Source: an uncultured Bacteroidia bacterium
GTDB taxonomy: Bacteria; Bacteroidota; Bacteroidia; NS11-12g; UBA955
DNA: 64,000 nt
Assembly (NCBI GenBank): GCA_943788195.1
Contig: CALSPH010000001.1
Span: forward strand, 371,673-435,672
Direction: 5' to 3'
This document shows, piece by piece, positions 45,149 through 54,767 of this stretch (its first letter is position 1; each line of letters opens with the position of its first letter). Both the position numbers and the translations under genes were made by a program. The notes under the pieces are model-generated. The model was given only the letters and a program-made list of their open reading frames with translations. It did not search any database and had not been told where the DNA came from.

Positions 45149-45862
45149 TTATTTAAATATATTGTACTTTAGAATGCAGTAAATAGCCCTGAAACCATCT
45201 TTCCAATTAATTTTTTTCCCTTCTTCATAAGTTCTTCCATAATAACTTATCCCAACTTCATAGATACGCACTTTAGGTATCCGAGACACTTTTGCGGTCA
45301 CCTCAGGCTCAAAACCAAACCGTTTTTCTTTAAGACGGAGTGGTTTAATAAAATCAGCTGAGAACATTTTATAGCAGGTCTCCATATCTGTCAAGTTCAA
45401 ATTCGTGAACATGTTGCTAAAAAAGGTTAGGAATTTGTTGCCCATCGTATGCCAGAAGAATAGGATTCGATGTGCCTCTCCACCCACAAATCGACTGCCA
45501 TAAACAACATCTGCAAAACCATTAACAATTGGTCGAAGCAAAACGTTATACTCTTCTGGATCGTATTCTAAATCGGCATCTTGAACTATAATGTAATCCC
45601 CATTGGCATGTTTAATGCCCGTGTGAAGTGCAGCACCTTTTCCTTTATTCTTAGAATGCTTGAAATAATTGATTTTTCGGTCCTTGTACTTGTGTTGATA
45701 GTTGAGTACTATTTCTTCAGTACGGTCTGTGCTAAAATCATTCACTACCAGCACCTCAATTTCAATATTATTAATAAGAATTACTGAAAATACCTTGTCG
45801 AGTATGCCTTCAACGGTTCTCTCCTCGTTATATGCAGGTATGATTACGCTGAGTACCGCCAT
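45149..45862 (-). CDS. GT2 glycosyltransferase (dolichol-phosphate mannosyltransferase-like)
   Basis: A 237-aa family 2 glycosyltransferase. It starts with SVIIPAYNEERTVEGIL and has the metal-binding region DYIIVQDADLEYDPEEY (DxD). YGSRFVGGEAHR and the C-terminal FEPEVTAKVSRIPKVRIYEVGISYYGRTYEEGKKINWKDG match the polyprenyl-phosphate glucose/mannose transferases. There are no membrane helices after the catalytic domain. It probably makes a polyprenyl-phosphate sugar or adds a sugar to the lipid-linked chain exported by the neighbouring ABC system. It is 2 nt after the Gfo/Idh oxidoreductase. Confidence 0.9.
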   Translation of the reverse strand: MAVLSVIIPAYNEERTVEGILDKVFSVILINNIEIEVLVVNDFSTDRTEEIVLNYQHKYKDRKINYFKHSKNKGKGAALHTGIKHANGDYIIVQDADLEYDPEEYNVLLRPIVNGFADVVYGSRFVGGEAHRILFFWHTMGNKFLTFFSNMFTNLNLTDMETCYKMFSADFIKPLRLKEKRFGFEPEVTAKVSRIPKVRIYEVGISYYGRTYEEGKKINWKDGFRAIYCILKYNIFK

Positions 45863-45864
45863 GC

Positions 45865-46887
45865 TTACTTTTCCCTATAAGGGTTTTGATCATAAATGCG
45901 TTCGATAATATCCACTACTTTCATGCCTTCAAGGGCATTGGTGGTTGCTGGTTTGCCTTCTTTTAGAACTTCTACTACGTTTTCAAATATATAATTGTGA
46001 TTGGCAGCAGATCCTTTATAAGTGCCGTAATTATTTGCTGGATTTGCAGGGGCTAATTTCGGCATTTCATAATCCTCAATATTGCACACTTCCACTTCAT
46101 TCATATATTGGCCGCCAATTTTTATAGTGCCTTTTTCTCCTATAACGGTTAGGCTACTTTCAAAATTGTTTTTCCAGATACTTGTGGAATAATTAATGGA
46201 ACCCATTCCTCCATCCACAAAATTGAAACTGATGAAGCCAGAATCCTCAAAATCAATGCTGTTTGGATGGTTGAAATTGTTAAACTTACTTTGAATATCT
46301 TTTATGTCGCCAAAAAGCCAGTACATGATATCAATAAAATGAGAAAATTGAGTAAACAATGTTCCACCATCTAAATCTCGTTTTCCTTTCCACCCGTCAT
46401 TCTTGTAATAACGTTCATCACGATTCCAATAACAGTTTATTTGCACCATAAAGATTTCACCAAGCTTACGTTCTTGCAATAATCCTTTAATCCATTGTGA
46501 AGGGGGTGAGTATCTGTTTTGCATCACGCAAAAGATATGTTTACTTGCCTGCATTGCCCGATAAATGATTCGTTCACAATTGGCCTTATTCAATGCCATG
46601 GGTTTTTCTACGATTATATGTTTATTGTAATCTAAGCCTAATAAACATTGTTCTGCGTGCAAACCATTTGGAGTGGCAACGCATAGTACATCAAAGTCTT
46701 CTTTATCTAAAAGTTCTTTTAGATTCTGATAAAAAGGAACGGTGTAGTTCTCAATATTTAACTCCTCTGCAGGCTTTATGTCGCATAAAGCAACTAGCAC
46801 GCAGGAATCGTTCCGGCTAACCATTTCGGCATGTCTCTTACCTATATATCCTGCCCCAACAATGGCAAATTTGATCTTATCGCTCAT
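45865..46887 (-). CDS. Gfo/Idh/MocA family oxidoreductase
   Basis: A 340-aa NAD(P)-dependent oxidoreductase. The Rossmann motif FAIVGAGYIGKRHAEMV is at the N-terminus and the family-defining EKPMALNKANCE lies around residues 93-104. The C-terminal half forms the alpha/beta substrate domain (GTLFTQFSHFIDIMYWLFGD). In glycan clusters these enzymes oxidise the 3-position of nucleotide-sugar acids such as UDP-GlcNAcA (WlbA-like), giving a keto sugar for a DegT aminotransferase. ugd and a DegT aminotransferase in this window (15.4-17.9 kb) could be related parts, but they are 28 kb away. Confidence 0.88.
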   Translation of the reverse strand: MSDKIKFAIVGAGYIGKRHAEMVSRNDSCVLVALCDIKPAEELNIENYTVPFYQNLKELLDKEDFDVLCVATPNGLHAEQCLLGLDYNKHIIVEKPMALNKANCERIIYRAMQASKHIFCVMQNRYSPPSQWIKGLLQERKLGEIFMVQINCYWNRDERYYKNDGWKGKRDLDGGTLFTQFSHFIDIMYWLFGDIKDIQSKFNNFNHPNSIDFEDSGFISFNFVDGGMGSINYSTSIWKNNFESSLTVIGEKGTIKIGGQYMNEVEVCNIEDYEMPKLAPANPANNYGTYKGSAANHNYIFENVVEVLKEGKPATTNALEGMKVVDIIERIYDQNPYREK

Positions 46888-46896
46888 GTTATTCTA

Positions 46897-48597
46897 CTAA
46901 TTTGTGCCGTTTTCTAATTGATAAACACGGTTGCAAGCTTCTAGTATACTTTTTCTATGTGCAATAATAAGTATGCTAAATGTATTATTCGCTAATTCCT
47001 TTAAGGTTTCAAGTACTTTTCTTTCCGTTTCCTCGTCCAAAGCACTAGTGGATTCATCCAAAATAATTATTTTATTGCCTTTGTAAATAACTCGAGCTAT
47101 AGCCAAACGTTGTTTCTGCCCTTCACTTATTTTTATGCCCCCTTCGCCAACATTGTAGCTCAGCATATTCTGATTCGCAAAATCATGAAGACCAGCAAGT
47201 GTTAAGGATTCGATTATTTTACCTTCATTTAGATCATCAACTTCGGCCAATGCCACATTCTCTGCAATTGTACCTTTTAAGATATAGGGTTGTTGACCAA
47301 CATAACCAATTAATTGTTGCCAAGAAAGTTCATTTCTATCCGATATTTCTTCACCATCTACTATTATTTTACCAGAATCCGCCTTATACAAACGAAGCAG
47401 GATTTTAACCAATGTGCTTTTGCCAGAACCAGAAGCGCCAGTGAGTCCAATTAGTTCGCCTTTCCGGATACTTAAATTCACTTGTTTAAAAAGTTCGAAA
47501 TCTGAACCTGGATAAGTATATGAAAGATTCGAAATCTCAATAAGATCATTGAAAGTTATCGGACTGGAATGTTGTTCTACATGCGTTGCAGATTTAAGTA
47601 GTTCATCAGCGGTGTACTTGTAAATTTTAATATGCATCAGTGAAACCAACACTCGATTAATTGCCGGGATAAGCCTAAAAATACTGATTACAAACAATGC
47701 TCCTAAAACCCTAACCTCGCTTGGATTCGTGCTAAAGAAATACCCATAGATTACCAATATGATTACCCCTAGCAATGCGATAATTTCTAGAATTCTGCTA
47801 GGTACGGCCTGCACAGTCAATGATTTCATTTCATTGCGTGCATACGCATATTGTTTCTTGACAAAGTTGGCAATGAAATATCCGCTTACCTTATTCAGCT
47901 TTATTTCAGTAATACCACTGATTCCTAAATTTAATTCTTCAAGAGCTTCTTCCCTTAATTCACCACTGACAACACCAATATTCACAATTCTACTTTTTAT
48001 AGATTTATTAATGAGATAAACTGCAGGGGCCAAAATTATTAACACAATAAGAAAAACCATCGGATTATAAATAATAAAAAAGGCAAACAAAATGATCACA
48101 ACCACCTCAGAGAAAAGGTTAACAAATGGCAAAAGCATCCCGGTCGCATAATGGTAGGGTACATTCATCACCAGGTTTACGAAGTCCGGAGTCCCTTTGG
48201 TGATGATTTCATGGTAATCTTTGTTAACAAACTGCTTGTATTTGAGTTGAGTGGATTTAGCAACCACATGAGCTGCTGTTTTTTTTATATATACCTGCAA
48301 CCAAATAGAAAAGGTGTTTTTTAACACAAAGAAGATAAACACCGCAATGATTAAAACAATAAGGAATTGAGCTTCTGATTTGAAATGAAACAATTTATAA
48401 AAGTACCTGAGCTTACTACTTTTTTCTAAAAAGTCGCCATCAATCGCTAACATTAAAACAGGAACGATTGCAGCCAAACCAACTACATCAGCTATGGATT
48501 GAAAAAAGGAAAGAAGGAGTGCTTTTTTTGCTCTTTTGCGCTCCCTTGGGTTTGCAATTTTATGAAAAGAGTAAAGTAGGTACTTTATTAATTTCAT
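46897..48597 (-). CDS. ABC transporter with fused membrane and ATPase domains (PglK/MsbA-like flippase)
   Basis: A 566-aa half-transporter: an N-terminal membrane domain with about six helices (for example FLIVLIIAVFIFFVLKNTFSIWL) and a C-terminal ATPase domain. Walker A is GASGSGKSTLV, the signature SEGQKQRLAIARVI and Walker B IIILDESTSALDEETE. This layout is shared by lipid flippases such as MsbA and the glycan flippase PglK; the glycan context favours a role in flipping a lipid-linked sugar. It lies between the oxidoreductase and the Calx-beta T9SS client. A peptide or drug exporter cannot be excluded. Confidence 0.85.
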   Translation of the reverse strand: MKLIKYLLYSFHKIANPRERKRAKKALLLSFFQSIADVVGLAAIVPVLMLAIDGDFLEKSSKLRYFYKLFHFKSEAQFLIVLIIAVFIFFVLKNTFSIWLQVYIKKTAAHVVAKSTQLKYKQFVNKDYHEIITKGTPDFVNLVMNVPYHYATGMLLPFVNLFSEVVVIILFAFFIIYNPMVFLIVLIILAPAVYLINKSIKSRIVNIGVVSGELREEALEELNLGISGITEIKLNKVSGYFIANFVKKQYAYARNEMKSLTVQAVPSRILEIIALLGVIILVIYGYFFSTNPSEVRVLGALFVISIFRLIPAINRVLVSLMHIKIYKYTADELLKSATHVEQHSSPITFNDLIEISNLSYTYPGSDFELFKQVNLSIRKGELIGLTGASGSGKSTLVKILLRLYKADSGKIIVDGEEISDRNELSWQQLIGYVGQQPYILKGTIAENVALAEVDDLNEGKIIESLTLAGLHDFANQNMLSYNVGEGGIKISEGQKQRLAIARVIYKGNKIIILDESTSALDEETERKVLETLKELANNTFSILIIAHRKSILEACNRVYQLENGTN

Positions 48598-48630
48598 AAG
48601 GTTTTAGTATAATCACTAGTGTATTGTGGT

Positions 48631-51600
48631 CTAGTTTTTCTGGAAAGTTGCGCTAAACAGTTCACCATCAATTTCTAAAACAATATGATAGAGTCCTTGT
48701 TTAAATACCTGAATATTGATTTCATTATTCTTGATTTCGCTTGTTTCTAGTACCAAAGCACCTTGTAAATTATAGATAGATGCCTTTTGAATTACATGTT
48801 TAGAAGTCAATTTTAATCGATCTGAACTTGGGTTAGGGTAAAGTTTAACACCAATTTTATCTAATGAGTTTACACTTGTTTCATCGTCAACTAGTGTAAT
48901 GGTGAGAATACTATCTGCACCAATAAGAACACCGTACTTCGGCTTGCGAAGTGCTAAAATAATAGTACGATCACCGTCTTCATCATTATCACCCGTTAAG
49001 TCAATTCTAAAGTTAAATGAGCTCACCGAAGGGAGCACATTAATATTAATATCGTTGAAATTGTATTCTTTTGGCTTAAACGCTGTTCCCGTATTGGTGT
49101 TTATTACCGAGAACCCAACATTTTGGAATCCAAAATTAGCAAATGAAACTACAATTTCGCCCGTAGAGTCATTGTCTTCAGGAACGCTTATGCTAGGGTT
49201 GCTGAAACGAATGGTTGGTGAATTTACCAACTGAATATCAGAGATGCTCGAAGGAATAATTAAGTATCCAGAAGTAAATGGGCTTGTGGGATCATTTTGG
49301 CTACCTATTCCAGAAATATTGTAGTACTTATTCACATCTGGGGAAGTTGAACCATCGATTGGACCTTCTGCATCAATACGAATGGTTATGGTATCACCCA
49401 AACTGTTTTTAGCGTAAACCAATACCTCTTGATCTGATGAAAGCGCTGAACTCGGCCATGTGGTTACATCATAAAAACGAACATTTGCTAAACGAATATG
49501 CTCTTGTTCTGATAGCTCACTTAATTTATTGATGGTATTCGCAGAGGTTAGATCCGCATTCGATTTATACTTAATAATGGTGTCAAGTGAGGTCATTTGA
49601 GTCACTCCGTTAGACTGATTAATCCTTCCAATTACGGTTAGACTATCTCCTTCAGCAAATGTATAACCAAACTGATCTGCAATAGTGAATACTTGCATAC
49701 CACCAGTTGCATCAATTAAAGTAAATTCATTTCCTGCAGATTTTCTGTTAAACCCATGCGTTACTCCACTTATGCTAAGTTCGTCATTAAGTCTTAAAGC
49801 AACACCAGTAGATAAGTTAGTAGCGGAAGCATTTGCAATACTCACCTTTTCCTTGTCATCGCTTGTTAAAGTAATTCGTAGTGTGTCGGGTAAATAGTTA
49901 ATGCAATTTACAGTTCCCTCCACCGCAAAAACGAGCATCTCATCTGCCTCAAAATCTGTATCATTCAGCAATGGAACGGTAACTGTAATCGTATCAGAAC
50001 CAGAAGTTCCAAATGAATAAATCTTTGAAGTTGGGTTAAAAGTAAAGTCAGCTCCTTCGGTTACATCAGAACGTGTATCCATATATTTAAGCGAGAAATC
50101 ACTCGGGTTATTGTTTCTATTTAAGAGCTCAATTTGAACATCAATGCTTCCAGAAGTTTCAGACACGGTTTGATTTAATGTAACAAAACGAACGCCTGGA
50201 GGGGCATCATCATCTTTAATTATAAACATCAAAGTTGAATCGGCACCAATAACGGCACTGCCGGAAGGGTTGCGTAAAACAATAATAATCGTGTCAGGAG
50301 CATCAATAAAAGATTCATCAACCACAAAACCATACAGATCAAACGTATCGGCTGCAACACTATTGCTAAAGCTAACCAAAGTGTCATTGGTTGTGTTTGC
50401 ACTAAGATAAAACTCATTAGGAATGGTGGTTAAAGGACTCTTTGATTTAATATGTGCTTCGCAGGTTGTTGTGCCTGTAGTTCCTTTGGCAATTGCAATC
50501 TGTCCGAAGACATTAGGTAGACCTTCTCTTGTAACAATAACCGGGTTAACAAATGTGATGCTTGGTGTATCGTTATCAACTATTGTAATACTTTGAGTAG
50601 AATCTTTACCTCTAGTAGTATTTATCGGGTTTTTAATTTTTAGTGTAATAACTTCTGAACCTTCGGTTAGATTGTCATCAACAATAGCAAATGTAAATGT
50701 GTCGACAAATTCTTTTCCAGGCGCAAACTTAAATGTTTTGGAACCTGTAATATTGAAATCAAGAACATTTGTGGCTGTGCCGCCAATAAGCTCTACTGTA
50801 ATCATGGCAGTATCTTCAGTTGCAAATTGTCTCCTAACTATTGATTTAAAGCTATCTGCACCTTCCCCTACATTAACAAAAGTACTACTAAATTCAACTT
50901 TAGTTGGGACCAATGCAGCTTCGTCTTCAGTTAAAATTACTGGCGAACTTGAACCTCCTCTTGGATCCTTGGTGTTTACACTTAACCATACCCCGTTGGT
51001 ATCTAATTGAGTGTGAATAATAGCAGATGTTGCAAAAGACCTTCGATCTATTCTACGAATTCCCTTCGCTAAGGTATTTGGAAGAATGTTTCCCCATGCA
51101 CCTACTTCTCCATCTACATTGTTGGTATAAAATGATGCCGAGCTGTAATCAGAGGACTTTAACTCATCATCCTCGATTCTAGCGATGGTTAAAGGGTTAG
51201 CAGTTGACTTGTTGGTATCATAAACCAAAACCATTTCTTTGGAAGAACCTTTAGAAGTTCCATACAGACCTGTACCGTTATTTGCTCCTGCGCTGCTACT
51301 AAATGCCAAGACTTTGATTGAGTCGTTCAAAGCAAAACGAACCGAAAAGGGAGAAGTGGCACTTTTTATTGAAATCAATGGATAGACGTATTTACCGGCT
51401 GAAAAACGCGTATCAGTTGAATTTACAAACCCAAACCATTTCGACTCAAGCGATGAAGTTATGGTAAAAGAGTCAAAGTTTCCTGCTGTAAAGTCAGGAG
51501 CACTCACATATCGAGTTGGGCTGTCTGCATGTAGGTAGAGGCTTCCACCGGCACCACCGTATGCTGTGTTGATATCACTTGCTGCGCAAGCACTTACCGT

Positions 51601-51795
51601 GTAATAATATGTTTCTCCTGAGTTAAGTCCTGCAATAAGTGCAGAAAAATAAGTAGCCATTCGTGTAGATCCTCCTGAAGCCATATACTGAGGACAGTAG
51701 GTACTAATGACATTTCCTTGAGTTATTGTTTGACCATTCAGTCCAAATCCAGAAAGCATTAATATAATGAGTAACGTGGTATTAATTTTTCGCAT
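48631..51795 (-). CDS. Secreted Calx-beta domain protein with T9SS type A sorting tail
   Basis: A protein of about 1054 aa with a signal peptide (MRKINTTLLIILMLSGFGLNGQ); the start at 51795 is chosen over an earlier in-frame start. After a unique N-terminal domain come several Calx-beta-like repeats (VRFVTLNQTVSETSGSIDVQIEL, SPTIRFSNPSISVPEDNDSTGEI, each with Asp-rich calcium-type turns). An OB-fold-like segment (LSISGVTHGFNRKSAG ... IADQFGYTFAEGDSLTVIG) lies around 690-760. The final residues, LDKIGVKLYPNPSSDRLKL ... YNLQGALVLETSE ... GLYHIVLEIDG, are a Por-secretion (type A) sorting domain. It should be a calcium-binding surface or secreted protein; function unknown. Confidence 0.87.
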   Translation of the reverse strand: MRKINTTLLIILMLSGFGLNGQTITQGNVISTYCPQYMASGGSTRMATYFSALIAGLNSGETYYYTVSACAASDINTAYGGAGGSLYLHADSPTRYVSAPDFTAGNFDSFTITSSLESKWFGFVNSTDTRFSAGKYVYPLISIKSATSPFSVRFALNDSIKVLAFSSSAGANNGTGLYGTSKGSSKEMVLVYDTNKSTANPLTIARIEDDELKSSDYSSASFYTNNVDGEVGAWGNILPNTLAKGIRRIDRRSFATSAIIHTQLDTNGVWLSVNTKDPRGGSSSPVILTEDEAALVPTKVEFSSTFVNVGEGADSFKSIVRRQFATEDTAMITVELIGGTATNVLDFNITGSKTFKFAPGKEFVDTFTFAIVDDNLTEGSEVITLKIKNPINTTRGKDSTQSITIVDNDTPSITFVNPVIVTREGLPNVFGQIAIAKGTTGTTTCEAHIKSKSPLTTIPNEFYLSANTTNDTLVSFSNSVAADTFDLYGFVVDESFIDAPDTIIIVLRNPSGSAVIGADSTLMFIIKDDDAPPGVRFVTLNQTVSETSGSIDVQIELLNRNNNPSDFSLKYMDTRSDVTEGADFTFNPTSKIYSFGTSGSDTITVTVPLLNDTDFEADEMLVFAVEGTVNCINYLPDTLRITLTSDDKEKVSIANASATNLSTGVALRLNDELSISGVTHGFNRKSAGNEFTLIDATGGMQVFTIADQFGYTFAEGDSLTVIGRINQSNGVTQMTSLDTIIKYKSNADLTSANTINKLSELSEQEHIRLANVRFYDVTTWPSSALSSDQEVLVYAKNSLGDTITIRIDAEGPIDGSTSPDVNKYYNISGIGSQNDPTSPFTSGYLIIPSSISDIQLVNSPTIRFSNPSISVPEDNDSTGEIVVSFANFGFQNVGFSVINTNTGTAFKPKEYNFNDININVLPSVSSFNFRIDLTGDNDEDGDRTIILALRKPKYGVLIGADSILTITLVDDETSVNSLDKIGVKLYPNPSSDRLKLTSKHVIQKASIYNLQGALVLETSEIKNNEINIQVFKQGLYHIVLEIDGELFSATFQKN

Positions 51796-51813
51796 GAGAT
51801 TTTGTATGAATGG

Positions 51814-51821
51814 CAAATTTA
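51814..51821 (-). promoter_or_regulatory. TAnnTTTG promoter of the Calx-beta protein
   Basis: TAAATTTG on the minus strand, 18 nt before the ATG at 51795. Confidence 0.6.
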
Positions 51822-51869
51822 ATGAATTATGCCTTAATCCCCTTTAACGAGAGTATAAAAAAATATGCC

Positions 51870-52562
51870 TTACACTTTGTAAGCTAAAGCGTATACACAA
51901 ATGGATTTCGGCTGATGTTTCAGAACTTGTGCGCAAAGCGCACTGGTTGTTGCTCCAGAGGTAATCACATCATCAAGAACCAACACATGTCGGTTCATAA
52001 TTGCTTCAGGTTTTAAAACAATAAATGCATCTTTAATGTTATTAAACCGCTCATATCTACTCTTTTTAGTTTGTGAAGGCGTGGCTTTATGTCGACTTAC
52101 GATTTTTTTCCTTTGCTGCAAACCATAAACTTCTGCAAAACCATTGGCAATTAATTGTGCTTGATTATAGCCCCGTTTTTTTTCCTTTGAAAAATGAAGT
52201 GGTATAGGCAAAATTACCTCTGGTATATATGCTGGGGCAATACGCACCATATGGTTGGCAGCTTTGGTGCCCATTAAATGAGCTAGGTTCTTGGCTCCAT
52301 TGTATTTGATTTGATGAATCAGCTTTTGAGCTGAACCCTTTTCAACAAAACTTAGATAAGCCGTTGCACCATTAATCGGAACATTATTGTAAAATAGTTT
52401 TTCAATAGGGTTTTTATCAAAAATAGTGTAAGGCAAGGCAGGTAATTGTGTTTCACAAGTCAGGCAAATGAACGCTTCATCCGATTGTAAGATATTATCA
52501 CAAATCGGGCAATTTTGCGGATAGAATAAAGCTTTTAACGGATGCAAGAATGATTTAAGCAT
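51870..52562 (-). CDS. comF: ComF family phosphoribosyltransferase-like protein
   Basis: A 230-aa ComF homologue. The N-terminal zinc finger has two CxxC pairs (CPICDN and CLTCETQ), and the C-terminal phosphoribosyltransferase domain has the PRPP motif VLVLDDVITSGATTSALC. VILPIPLHFSKEKKRGYNQAQLIANGF is also family-typical. ComF is needed for natural transformation in several bacteria, where it links DNA uptake to the recombination machinery; its exact reaction is unknown. Its start overlaps the upstream glycosyltransferase gene by 8 bp. The other competence-related gene in the window, yifB/comM, is truncated. Confidence 0.88.
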   Translation of the reverse strand: MLKSFLHPLKALFYPQNCPICDNILQSDEAFICLTCETQLPALPYTIFDKNPIEKLFYNNVPINGATAYLSFVEKGSAQKLIHQIKYNGAKNLAHLMGTKAANHMVRIAPAYIPEVILPIPLHFSKEKKRGYNQAQLIANGFAEVYGLQQRKKIVSRHKATPSQTKKSRYERFNNIKDAFIVLKPEAIMNRHVLVLDDVITSGATTSALCAQVLKHQPKSICVYALAYKV

Positions 52563-53724
52563 GTTGGTTAAGGTAATCTACCAGCTGCTTGGTTTTGATT
52601 TTAAAATCAAGGTGCTCTTCTGAAAGCTGATGCAATTCTAAAGGGTGATTGGGTTTTTGTTCGTATAGTTCGCTTAGCCATGTTAAAATGGAAGGAAAGT
52701 TAATAATACTATCTTCGTTAGGCATTTTATAAGCATAATTTTTAAGACTCGTATTTTCAATATCAAAGTCATTTCCGATATAAGCTAAAGGCAGCCCTCG
52801 TGCCATATACTCTCGAGATTTAAGAGAGCAGATATCCTTTATTCCCAAACGGTAGAGTGAAAAATTTCCTGAACCAATATGAACTTGATCAAAAACCTTC
52901 GTTAGTTGTTCTCCTTCTAGGTAGCCTAGTTCTTTAATAAAAGGGTAATTGGCATATTTATTTTTATTACTGCAAGTCCAAACCTCTAAAACCTCTGTTA
53001 ACTGATGTTTTTGTATGCTTTTTATAAGACGATCCATCCCTTGCCATGGAGCACTCGTGCTCGTGCCATCCAGAATAAGCATAATTACTTTATTGGAGTC
53101 AATTGTTGGTGCCTTTCTAGGCGGATATTTTGAAATATTTATACCATTAGATATCGTCAGATAGCCGGTCTTTTTCGTTTTATATAATTCAGATAATTCT
53201 AAAGTAACCCCAACAATAAGAAAGGCTTCATTAATAATTCTATACATGAATAACCAATAGTAAAGTATTGGAATATATTTATCCTGTAACTTGGATAAAA
53301 AGGCTGAAATGAAACTGGTATATTTTTCTTCTTTAAAATGACTTTTTATTTCTGCAAGTTTATTTGAATTGCATTCGATTATGATCTTTTTTGGATGCTG
53401 TTTTAGGATAGAAAGTAGTTTGGGATGACTAAATGGAAATCGTAGATATACGTAGTCAAAATCTTCCTTAGTAAGTAATTGCTCCAATGCTTCTAGGAAT
53501 AAGTACTGTTGTTCTAGCTGAGGGAAATAGGTTCTATTCGCTTTTTGCACAGGAATAAATTCTATGCTTTCACTGTAGTGTTCTACTTGGTCAACGTCAG
53601 TAATTAAAAAACAACCCTTGCAATCCACGCCATTGTGAATAAAACCATTAATTTGACCTTGAATTTTCTTGTAAATAGAATTTTCTTTTAAAGAGCCCCC
53701 AATGTTTATATATATAATGCGCAT
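52555..53724 (-). CDS. Predicted GT-B glycosyltransferase
   Basis: A 389-aa protein with a two-domain GT-B layout. An N-terminal domain runs to about residue 190. It is followed by GYLTISNGINISKYPPRK, the linker region that in GT4 enzymes reads SNGID, and a C-terminal domain with GTSTSAPWQGMDRLIKSI and SLKSREYMARGLPLAYIGN in place of the usual EAMASG donor motif. The conserved elements are weaker than in the GT4 protein at 21.3 kb, so the assignment is by overall pattern. It overlaps comF by 8 bp and follows FkbM by 111 bp in a glycan region. Confidence 0.65.
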   Translation of the reverse strand: MRIIYINIGGSLKENSIYKKIQGQINGFIHNGVDCKGCFLITDVDQVEHYSESIEFIPVQKANRTYFPQLEQQYLFLEALEQLLTKEDFDYVYLRFPFSHPKLLSILKQHPKKIIIECNSNKLAEIKSHFKEEKYTSFISAFLSKLQDKYIPILYYWLFMYRIINEAFLIVGVTLELSELYKTKKTGYLTISNGINISKYPPRKAPTIDSNKVIMLILDGTSTSAPWQGMDRLIKSIQKHQLTEVLEVWTCSNKNKYANYPFIKELGYLEGEQLTKVFDQVHIGSGNFSLYRLGIKDICSLKSREYMARGLPLAYIGNDFDIENTSLKNYAYKMPNEDSIINFPSILTWLSELYEQKPNHPLELHQLSEEHLDFKIKTKQLVDYLNQHA

Positions 53725-53835
53725 TGCAGTTGTATTTGGTTTGTTTCTTTTTACCTACGATAGACCTTCGTTTCCGAAGTCCGAAACAGTGTTTATTAAT
53801 TAGATGTCACCATCAACAAGCTGTTATTGGTTAGC

Positions 53836-54618
53836 TTAGGCTTTACTATCCTTTAGTAATGCCTTCCTTATATATACTAAGTTCGCTCCTTTGGCATACT
53901 GCACAAAATCATACGATTCAATTACTGGGTAAAAAGTTGCGCTACACCCTGGTTTAAACCTATCATGTAATTCAATAATCAAAACATCCACCTTGTCTAT
54001 CCATTTTTTATAATTTGCTTTAAACAATTCCTTTTCCGCACCCTCAATATCTATTTTTAATAATCCAATTCTATCATGACCGCTTTTTTCAAGTATTGTC
54101 TCGATTGTAATAGCGGACAAACCATCTTTATCATCTGAGGTAGTTTCTTCAACTCTAAAACCGGTGTTACCCGTTTCTGGGTTTACTATTTTTACACAAC
54201 CATCATTAATCCAGACCGCTGAATTTAAACTTTCAAAATGGGGGTAGGTACCACAATTCTTATTTAGCATTTTGAAATTGGACGCTTCGGGTTCTATAGA
54301 AATGATCTTGGCTTCCGGAAATTTATTCATCAAAAACAAACTAGCATATCCTACATTTGCACCGGCATCAATGATGAACTGAGGAGTTAGGTAATCCGGC
54401 AATGGAAACTCAATTTGCATAAAATTCTCTTGAAAATTGTTCGCATCCGTAGTCCCCAATCTAATAAAAATTGGCGTAGCAATATGCGGAATCTTAACTG
54501 AAATTACTTTGTTGCTTTTGTTTTTTGGAAAAAGCTGTTTTGCAATTTTCGGACCATTAAATACCCCAAATTTTGAGATAAAAGCCGAGTAATTTTCAAA
54601 CCAAGTAATAATATTCAT
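53836..54618 (-). CDS. FkbM family methyltransferase
   Basis: A 260-aa SAM-dependent methyltransferase of the FkbM family. The SAM motif FIIDAGANVGYASLFLMNKFP lies around residues 87-107, followed by IISIEPEASNFKMLNKN and the acidic segment IGLLKIDIEGAEKELF. Such enzymes O-methylate sugars or lipid-linked glycans; in ABC-exported polysaccharides a terminal methyl can mark the finished chain. That would suit the Wzt-like exporter 9 kb away, but the link is only inferred. No membrane helix or signal peptide. Confidence 0.85.
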   Translation of the reverse strand: MNIITWFENYSAFISKFGVFNGPKIAKQLFPKNKSNKVISVKIPHIATPIFIRLGTTDANNFQENFMQIEFPLPDYLTPQFIIDAGANVGYASLFLMNKFPEAKIISIEPEASNFKMLNKNCGTYPHFESLNSAVWINDGCVKIVNPETGNTGFRVEETTSDDKDGLSAITIETILEKSGHDRIGLLKIDIEGAEKELFKANYKKWIDKVDVLIIELHDRFKPGCSATFYPVIESYDFVQYAKGANLVYIRKALLKDSKA

Positions 54619-54767
54619 TTTTTTTCAATCTATTTTAAAAGTCATCATACTATAAGTAAAGCATAGTTTCTCTTAATTATGTTAGCGATAGCGCTGTGCA
54701 AAGCTACTTTTAATTTAAATAAAAACAATACGTGTTGCGCAGTATTTTAATGCTTGCCATTTCTACC

